This document shows positions 9,405 through 13,403 of a stretch of DNA of 13,403 nt, in pieces. The translations under genes and the position numbers were made by a program. This DNA is from an uncultured Thermoproteales archaeon. GTDB taxonomy: Archaea; Thermoproteota; Thermoprotei; Thermoproteales; Thermoproteaceae. The notes under the pieces are model-generated. The model saw nothing but the letters and a program-made list of their open reading frames with translations. It ran no database searches and was not told where the DNA came from. The first letter of the stretch is position 1, and the number at the start of each line of letters is the position of its first letter. Location: contig CAMLLK010000006.1 of NCBI GenBank assembly GCA_946480885.1, positions 1-13,403 of the forward strand. The letters run 5' to 3'.

Positions 9405-9410
9405 TTAAAA
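9403..9410 (+). promoter_or_regulatory. TATA box for the sirtuin gene, overlapping the sRNA 5' end
   Basis: ATTTAAAA is centred about 25 nt before the ATG at 9432. Its first bases coincide with the C box of the minus-strand sRNA, so binding of TBP here and transcription of the sRNA may interfere. CTTTAAAG at 9413-9420 is a second, less well spaced candidate. Confidence 0.5.
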
Positions 9411-9425
9411 TTCTTTAAAGCATTA

Positions 9426-9434
9426 CTATATATG
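9426..9434 (-). promoter_or_regulatory. TATA box for the C/D sRNA, overlapping the sirtuin start codon
   Basis: CATATATAG on the minus strand is centred 26 nt before the sRNA C box. It includes the complement of the sirtuin ATG (9432-9434). Confidence 0.45.
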
Positions 9435-10175
9435 GAAGATTTATTATTAACTTCGCGCCATTGTATAGTATTTACCGGCGCCGGTATTTCTGCTGAGAGC
9501 GGCGTCCCTACTTTTAGAGGGGCGGGAGGCCTATGGGAGAATTATAGACCTGAAGATTTAGCCACGCCACAGGCGTTCTTCAACAATCCCACACTTGTGT
9601 GGAGTTGGTACCGTTGGCGTCAAAAAATTGTTTATAACGCCAAGCCCAACGCCGCCCACTACGCCGTGGCTGAGTTGGAGAGAATGGGAATAGTGAAGGC
9701 CGTGGTGACTCAAAACGTAGATGGACTACATCAAAGAGCTGGGAGTGTTAATGTTATAGAGTTACATGGTTCGTTGTGGAGGGCGAGGTGTACTAAATGC
9801 GGCGTTGTGTATCAACTCAATAGTCCCGTCGAGGTAGACGCCCCCGTCTGTGAAAAATGCGGCGGGTTGTTGAGACCAGACGTAGTGTGGTTTGGCGAAT
9901 CTCTCCCGGCGGAGGCATGGAGAAGAGCTGTAGAACTCGCCGTATCTTCAGACTTAGTGTTGATAATTGGAACTTCTGGAGTTGTGTACCCCGCCGCGTT
10001 GATTCCACAAATAGCTAAGTCGAACGGAGCAGTTTTAGTAGAGATAAATATACAAGAGAGCGCATTGACGCCTTTAGTAGATATATTTATCAAAGGGAGA
10101 GCCGGCGATGAGTTGTCTAAAATTGTGGAAAGAGTGAAGAGAAGACTAAGCACCCGCCGAATTTCTTCGTCATGA
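9432..10175 (+). CDS. NAD-dependent protein deacylase, Sir2 family (class III-like)
   Basis: The 247-aa sirtuin removes acyl groups from lysine using NAD+. It has the NAD motif GAGISAESGVPTFRG (16-30), TQNVDGLHQRAG (93-104), catalytic His112 in ELHG, zinc cysteines 120, 123, 140 and 143, and GTSG at 180-183. A Tyr60-x-x-Arg63 pair (WYRWR) matches the class III (SIRT5/CobB-type) signature that favours succinyl or malonyl lysine. In crenarchaea a sirtuin acts on the chromatin protein Alba, so that is a possible target. The ATG at 9432 has a TATA box 25 nt upstream. Its stop overlaps the start of the next gene as ATGA, indicating translational coupling. Confidence 0.95.
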   Translation: MEDLLLTSRHCIVFTGAGISAESGVPTFRGAGGLWENYRPEDLATPQAFFNNPTLVWSWYRWRQKIVYNAKPNAAHYAVAELERMGIVKAVVTQNVDGLHQRAGSVNVIELHGSLWRARCTKCGVVYQLNSPVEVDAPVCEKCGGLLRPDVVWFGESLPAEAWRRAVELAVSSDLVLIIGTSGVVYPAALIPQIAKSNGAVLVEINIQESALTPLVDIFIKGRAGDELSKIVERVKRRLSTRRISSS

Positions 10176-10558
10176 CTAACGACAGCCATCGGCTCATCAC
10201 CAACTCCTACTTAGTAGTGTTTAGATGTCCTCAACACGTAGTAGAGACGCTGTCTTCTAAATTTTTTATTCCAGAAGGAGTCTATATTTACGTTGGGTCT
10301 TGTGGACGTAGTTGTATAAAGAGAGTTCTACGCCATATCAACCGCCCAAAGAGGCGGCGGTGGCATATAGACTATATAAAATGTGACGCCTTATATGCAG
10401 TGGTGTTACCCCACGCAGAGACTTACGTCGCTAATATACTAACTGCCAACTGCCCCTATGTAGAAGGCCTCGGCTCAAGCGACGATGTACTTAATCCCAG
10501 CCACTTTTTTAAATGTGAAATAGACAAAGCGCTTTATCTACTGGGCTTGACTAAGTAG
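10172..10558 (+). CDS. Uri-superfamily GIY-YIG nuclease-like protein (DUF123 type)
   Basis: The 128-aa protein fits the GIY-YIG-related DUF123 family. GVYIYVGS at 36-43 corresponds to the GIY-YIG core, Arg51 and His55 fall in the helix (RVLRHI), HIDY at 65-68 is typical of the family, a possible metal-binding Glu is at 83 (AETYVANIL), and GLGSSD is at 99-104. These domains are predicted DNA endonucleases; the biological role of DUF123 proteins is not known to me. The ATG overlaps the sirtuin stop by 4 nt (ATGA), so the two are cotranscribed and probably coupled. The 3' end overlaps the convergent metallo-beta-lactamase gene by 25 nt. Confidence 0.8.
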   Translation: MTNDSHRLITNSYLVVFRCPQHVVETLSSKFFIPEGVYIYVGSCGRSCIKRVLRHINRPKRRRWHIDYIKCDALYAVVLPHAETYVANILTANCPYVEGLGSSDDVLNPSHFFKCEIDKALYLLGLTK

Positions 10559-11265
10559 GGAGAAGACGCCACAATTTTTATATATCCGTTTTCTGCTAGG
10601 TATTTCACAAATGCTATACCTTCTTCAGATAGTCTAAGGACGTCTCCGTCTCCTCTTACACATCTCGCTATTTCGTAGGGGGTTTTCTCGCCTATGCATT
10701 CAATATATGCAGCTAATAGTTTTTTAAAATTATACTCAACTTTAGAGATGTATTCACTTAGTTCTATTCTCTCGCCTCTACTTGTATAAGCCATATAGTT
10801 TTTAAGACTTTTGAGAGAAGACATGACATTGATTAAAGTATTGACGCTAACGATCCAACTGTCTAAGTCCCCAACGAATATTACATTTTCCAAACCGTAG
10901 CACGTATGGCCCCATGTATGTGACCCACATGGAATTACTCTCACTGACAAATCCCCCAAGTCGACCCAGCCGGCTGTGAATCTATACACCACTCCGCTGA
11001 AGGGCCCCACGGATATGTTAACTTTCGCGTCTTTAGGAGCACCGGCTCTTTTCAACATCAATTCAGTATACCTAAGAGCTCTATTGTAGTCAGTGGCCAT
11101 TCCATATTCGATTTGATTTATCACCACTTTCTTAGCTTTTCTCGCACCGGCGACGTGGCGCCTGTGGTGGTGTGTAACGAGAACTATATCGACCTCGGCG
11201 TCTTCAGATACGTCAACGCCGAAAAATCCGTCATAGACCCAGCCCACGCCTGATTTTGAAAACAC
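10534..11265 (-). CDS. Metallo-beta-lactamase-fold protein with altered metal motif
   Basis: The 243-aa protein has MBL-fold hallmarks. The first motif THHHRRH spans residues 31-37 (consensus THxHxDH), a second histidine motif WGHTCY has His120 (compare TPGHT), and GDLD contains Asp133, the usual bridging ligand. Arg36 replaces the Asp of HxHxDH, so the second metal site is probably altered. MBL proteins hydrolyse esters, phosphodiesters or thioesters; substrate cannot be read here. The last ~50 residues are helical and could be a winged-helix-like end. The GTG start at 11265 is preferred, with a TATA-like box upstream at 11282-11290. It overlaps the GIY-YIG gene by 25 nt at its end and diverges from the next gene. 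Confidence 0.75.
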   Translation of the reverse strand: MFSKSGVGWVYDGFFGVDVSEDAEVDIVLVTHHHRRHVAGARKAKKVVINQIEYGMATDYNRALRYTELMLKRAGAPKDAKVNISVGPFSGVVYRFTAGWVDLGDLSVRVIPCGSHTWGHTCYGLENVIFVGDLDSWIVSVNTLINVMSSLKSLKNYMAYTSRGERIELSEYISKVEYNFKKLLAAYIECIGEKTPYEIARCVRGDGDVLRLSEEGIAFVKYLAENGYIKIVASSPYLVKPSR

Positions 11266-11281
11266 AAACTTCTATAGTTCA

Positions 11282-11290
11282 TTATTTATA
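11282..11290. promoter_or_regulatory. Shared TATA box of a divergent gene pair
   Basis: TTATTTATA is the only strong A/T box in the 42-nt gap. It is centred about 21-22 nt before the minus-strand GTG (11265) and the same distance before the plus-strand ATG (11308), so one TBP site may serve both directions. Confidence 0.45.
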
Positions 11291-11307
11291 TCTATCTTGT
11301 ATATGCC

Positions 11308-11739
11308 ATGAGTTGGAGAGAGAAATTTATCGCAGACGCTGAGAATATGTTTAATATCCCACGTCGTGAGCTTGAAGTATTTCTTAAGTACATGTCTGAG
11401 GATCCGGAAAAAATACATAACTGGGCAGAGAGATTGGGGATTTCAGAAGCCGACTTTTTAATGTTGACCACTATATACACTCTTTACAAAACTGAAGAGA
11501 AAGTGTTAGAGATTTTGTCTAATCTAGAACTTCACGTAGACGAGGCCGTGTCTTTAGTCTCAACCGCCGCGGCTAGTGTATTAAATTCACTAGACCCCGG
11601 AGAGAGAAAGCCAATTCTTGCACAAATGTTACTAGCCACAGCGCTGCAGCTTGAGGACAAGGGGTTGAGAGAGTCTTTGGCAGAATATGCCAAATTACTG
11701 TTTACAGATGTCGAAGACAACGCCGCCGCCGGGATTTGA
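11308..11739 (+). CDS. Unknown 143-aa helical protein
   Basis: I do not recognise a family. The product is acidic and almost wholly helical (heptad-like stretches at about 5-30, 35-72 and 76-130), with no membrane segment or signal. The ATG at 11308 follows the shared divergent TATA box. Its last codons (19 nt, ending in the TGA at 11737-11739) run antisense into the 3' end of the tRNA-Asn gene, so the final residues NAAAGI are set by the tRNA's acceptor and T-loop sequence. It is possible that the coding tail was extended when a former stop was lost. Confidence 0.6.
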   Translation: MSWREKFIADAENMFNIPRRELEVFLKYMSEDPEKIHNWAERLGISEADFLMLTTIYTLYKTEEKVLEILSNLELHVDEAVSLVSTAAASVLNSLDPGERKPILAQMLLATALQLEDKGLRESLAEYAKLLFTDVEDNAAAGI

Positions 11740-11812
11740 ACCCGGGACCTACGGGTGTCTCTCCATAAGTGGTTAACAGCCCGCCGCTCTAACCGGGCTG
11801 AGCTACGGCGGG
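11721..11812 (-). tRNA. tRNA-Asn(GTT) with a 17-nt intron
   Basis: On the minus strand the cloverleaf is clear. T8-A9 is followed by the D stem GCTC/GAGC, the anticodon stem GCGGG (11784-11780) pairs with CCCGT (11755-11751), and the loop CTGTTAA holds anticodon GTT (11777-11775). The variable region is AGGTC, and the T stem CCGGG/CCCGG closes loop TTCAAAT. Discriminator G73 is at 11721, and CCA is not encoded. The anticodon 3' stem only fits if 17 nt are removed (11773-11757, canonical 37/38 site). ACC is repeated at both ends, so the exact cut can shift by up to 3 nt. The acceptor stem has 6 pairs; position 1 is C opposite C72, so the terminal pair is a mismatch. Confidence 0.93.
11757..11773 (-). 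other. tRNA-Asn intron
   Basis: These 17 nt interrupt the anticodon arm after position 37. A CCA/TGG hairpin forms inside, and GTT of the anticodon can pair with GAC at the intron end, giving a relaxed bulge-helix-bulge for the archaeal splicing endonuclease. It is removed to give a 75-nt tRNA. Confidence 0.8.
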
Positions 11813-11830
11813 GCGAAAAATATACACATA

Positions 11831-11838
11831 TTTATAAA
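11831..11838 (-). promoter_or_regulatory. TATA box for tRNA-Asn
   Basis: TTTATAAA is centred about 22-24 nt before the tRNA 5' end, so the tRNA may be made with little or no 5' leader. Confidence 0.5.
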
Positions 11839-11870
11839 TTTTTTGTCGATGTAGTGCCAGAGGCATTTAT

Positions 11871-11878
11871 TTATAAAA
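11871..11878 (+). promoter_or_regulatory. TATA box for the HAD phosphatase gene
   Basis: TTATAAAA is centred about 24 nt before the GTG at 11898, as in other leaderless genes here. Confidence 0.5.
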
Positions 11879-11897
11879 CATTAGGTGATACAACGCC

Positions 11898-12584
11898 GTG
11901 TTGTGTAAAGTCCTCGTGGTGGATCTAGACGGGACTTTAACACTTAGTAGAAACACCTACGAGTTCTCTATTGAGGCCTTAGCCGCTTTAAGAAAAATAC
12001 GCGATTTGGGGATACGCGTTGTGTTAGCGACTGCGAATGGATTAGACTTCGCTTTGACTGTGGCTAGATATTTAGGCATCCACGACGTTATAGCAGAAAG
12101 CGGATGTATAGTCTACCTAGACGGTGAGGTGTATGAATTATGTACTGGCGACATGTCGCAGATAGATAAATTAGTTCTATCCACCGGAGTAGTGGCCCCT
12201 AGTCCACAGAATAGATGTCGTAAATACGACCTTGCATATAAGCCGCTTACTAAAGACGCTGTGGACGTCTTAAAGAACATACTGGGGGCTGGATACGTAG
12301 TGGAGTCTAGTGGTTACGCTATACATATTAGACCGCGGGGAGTAGACAAAGGTAGGGCTGTCCAGTGGCTTTGTGAAAAACTCGGCGTGGTTTGCCACCA
12401 AGTCGCCACTATTGGCGACAGCGACGTAGATGTTGAGATGCTTAAAGTAGGCTGGGGCATCGCGGTGGGGAACGCCACTGCTACTGCTAAAAAAGCAGCT
12501 AGGCTTGTGGTAGAGAGCCCAAGTGGACTGGGCTTCGTAGAGGCAGTGGAGGCAATACTCTCTGGAGTCGCTTGTTCACCTTAA
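11898..12584 (+). CDS. Phosphoglycolate phosphatase (archaeal Cof-type HAD)
   Basis: The 228-aa protein is a HAD hydrolase of the archaeal phosphoglycolate phosphatase type, which removes phosphate from 2-phosphoglycolate. Motif I DLDGT holds the nucleophile Asp9 and acid Asp11, motif II is Thr45 in ATANG, motif III Lys151 in GVDKGRAV, and motif IV GDSDVD (173-178) binds Mg2+. A C2-type cap lies between about 80 and 150. Length is right for the archaeal enzyme. The GTG at 11898 is chosen because motif I then starts at residue 9 and a TATA box sits 24 nt upstream. Related HAD enzymes act on sugar phosphates or mannosylglycerate phosphate, so substrate is likely, not certain. Ends overlapping the next gene by 9 nt, tail to tail. 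Confidence 0.88.
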   Translation: MLCKVLVVDLDGTLTLSRNTYEFSIEALAALRKIRDLGIRVVLATANGLDFALTVARYLGIHDVIAESGCIVYLDGEVYELCTGDMSQIDKLVLSTGVVAPSPQNRCRKYDLAYKPLTKDAVDVLKNILGAGYVVESSGYAIHIRPRGVDKGRAVQWLCEKLGVVCHQVATIGDSDVDVEMLKVGWGIAVGNATATAKKAARLVVESPSGLGFVEAVEAILSGVACSP

Positions 12585-13403
12585 GAAATATATATCGAAG
12601 TCGCCAATTTTTTCTCTATCAAACTTCTCCACCGTCTTTATATTCTCTTCCGACGTCGGCCTGAGTCCAAGACTCTCTAATACTAACCTATTGAAGTTGG
12701 CTAACGCTCTGTCTCTAACTACTATATACATTACTTCACCGGCGATTTTTCTCAAAATACTTAAATCAACGTGTCTATCGCAGACCACCGCCGTGTTGAA
12801 TTTACCGTATTTCTCAGCTAATGTTTCAACTTCGCCTAAGTTTAAAATTTCAAATGCGTAAAAACTCGCCGGCGCTAACTCGCTCTGTAGTGGAGCGGAG
12901 GTCAGTGGGAGGAGAGACAGGCGGTCCGCCTCTATCGCCACTAAGTCGTCTCTCTCCTCCACCACAACTAAATCTCTACCTGCGATTGACATAATCTCAG
13001 AGGAGAAGCCGCAGGGGAACCACCCCGCCACTACCGCCAACCCCCCGGGGTTTAGAAACTCTTGTACGATGGCAACTCGTAGAGCTTGGTAGATTGTAGT
13101 GTATATATACAAAGACCTCTGAGTCTCTGGACTTAGTCTTACAGCTCTTCTCCCTAGTGATAAATAGGGCATTACAACATTTTGAAAAATGTCAGAGACG
13201 GCTTGAGCAATTGGAGACGTGGCTTCTACTAAACGACTCTTCCCGCCTTTATACTTATCACCTTTCTTCTGTAATATGCCTATCTCGGCTAGGAAGTTTA
13301 AAAATTGTATAAGGCGGGCGGGAGGCTTGAGTTCTTCAAACTCGGCTAGTAGAGCCACAAAGGGCGTTGATCTAATGCCTTCAATTACATAGTCGCGAGG
13401 AAT
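12576..13403 (-). CDS. Methyltransferase-like protein, 5' end outside window
   Basis: The first in-window start is a GTG at 13358 (260 aa), but the frame stays open through the last 15 codons to the window edge, and those residues (Ile-Pro-Arg-Asp-Tyr-Val-Ile-Glu) read as normal protein, so the gene is probably longer. The N-terminal part looks like a winged-helix/dimerisation segment of O-methyltransferase type (PPARLIQFLNFLAEIGIL). The C-terminal half looks Rossmann-like, with a weak Gly-rich loop (GWFPCGFSS) and strands ending in VVVEERDD, where the SAM-binding acidic residue would be. The GxGxG motif is not typical, so catalytic activity is doubtful. It overlaps the HAD gene end by 9 nt. 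Confidence 0.6.
   Translation of the reverse strand: MPRDYVIEGIRSTPFVALLAEFEELKPPARLIQFLNFLAEIGILQKKGDKYKGGKSRLVEATSPIAQAVSDIFQNVVMPYLSLGRRAVRLSPETQRSLYIYTTIYQALRVAIVQEFLNPGGLAVVAGWFPCGFSSEIMSIAGRDLVVVEERDDLVAIEADRLSLLPLTSAPLQSELAPASFYAFEILNLGEVETLAEKYGKFNTAVVCDRHVDLSILRKIAGEVMYIVVRDRALANFNRLVLESLGLRPTSEENIKTVEKFDREKIGDFDIYFLR

Noticed and set aside
9812..10189. Minus-strand open frames inside the sirtuin gene
   Set aside because: They are antisense shadows without promoters or recognisable sequence.
11855..11865. TGCC-AGA-GGCA inverted repeat between tRNA-Asn and the HAD gene
   Set aside because: Four-base arms are easily found by chance; it is not placed at a clear operator position.

Overview
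The window looks like chromosomal DNA of a hyperthermophilic crenarchaeon of the Thermoproteales, most likely a Pyrobaculum or close relative. Grounds: every recognisable protein is of an archaeal type, GTG starts are common, and most genes have an AT-rich TATA-like box about 22-26 nt before the start codon with no room for a leader (leaderless transcription). There are also C/D-box guide RNA genes in intergenic gaps and a short-intron tRNA-Asn. The genus is an inference; no rRNA gene is present.

Layout. (1) 18-3108, minus strand: a same-strand run of a DMT-family transporter, SurE nucleotidase, an unknown 111-aa helical protein and a small XPD-like helicase with a four-cysteine Fe-S type cluster, with 12-14 nt between genes. 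(2) 3143-3508, plus: an isolated NuoA-like membrane subunit, overlapping tail to tail with pyrG (CTP synthase, minus, start corrected to a GTG at 5090). (3) 5091-5231: a divergent promoter region between pyrG and a purine-type phosphoribosyltransferase; it holds a GC-rich element able to fold that may be an RNA gene. (4) 5778-6769: a good C/D-box sRNA candidate whose guide matches a universal 16S segment, then a GC-rich orphan serine recombinase with inverted and direct repeats upstream. (5) 6770-7690: two unrecognised genes, one a small membrane protein. (6) 7680-9317: a membrane-anchored Lon-type protease domain without AAA+ module. (7) 9318-9431: a very compact promoter region encoding a well-formed C/D-box sRNA on the minus strand. 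(8) 9432-10558: sirtuin followed by an overlapping (ATGA) GIY-YIG/Uri-type nuclease. (9) 10534-11739: divergent variant metallo-beta-lactamase protein and an unknown helical protein. (10) 11721-11812: tRNA-Asn(GTT) with a 17-nt intron, antisense to the last codons of the preceding ORF. (11) 11898-13403: phosphoglycolate phosphatase-type HAD enzyme and a methyltransferase-like gene that runs off the right edge.

The genes are mainly housekeeping (pyrimidine and purine nucleotide metabolism, nucleotide phosphatases, 2-phosphoglycolate salvage, deacylation, RNA modification). No CRISPR array, insertion sequence or prophage is visible. The most unusual content is in the short gaps: guide-RNA genes, shared or overlapping TATA boxes, and antisense overlap of a tRNA with a coding region. 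All intergenic gaps are under 300 bases.
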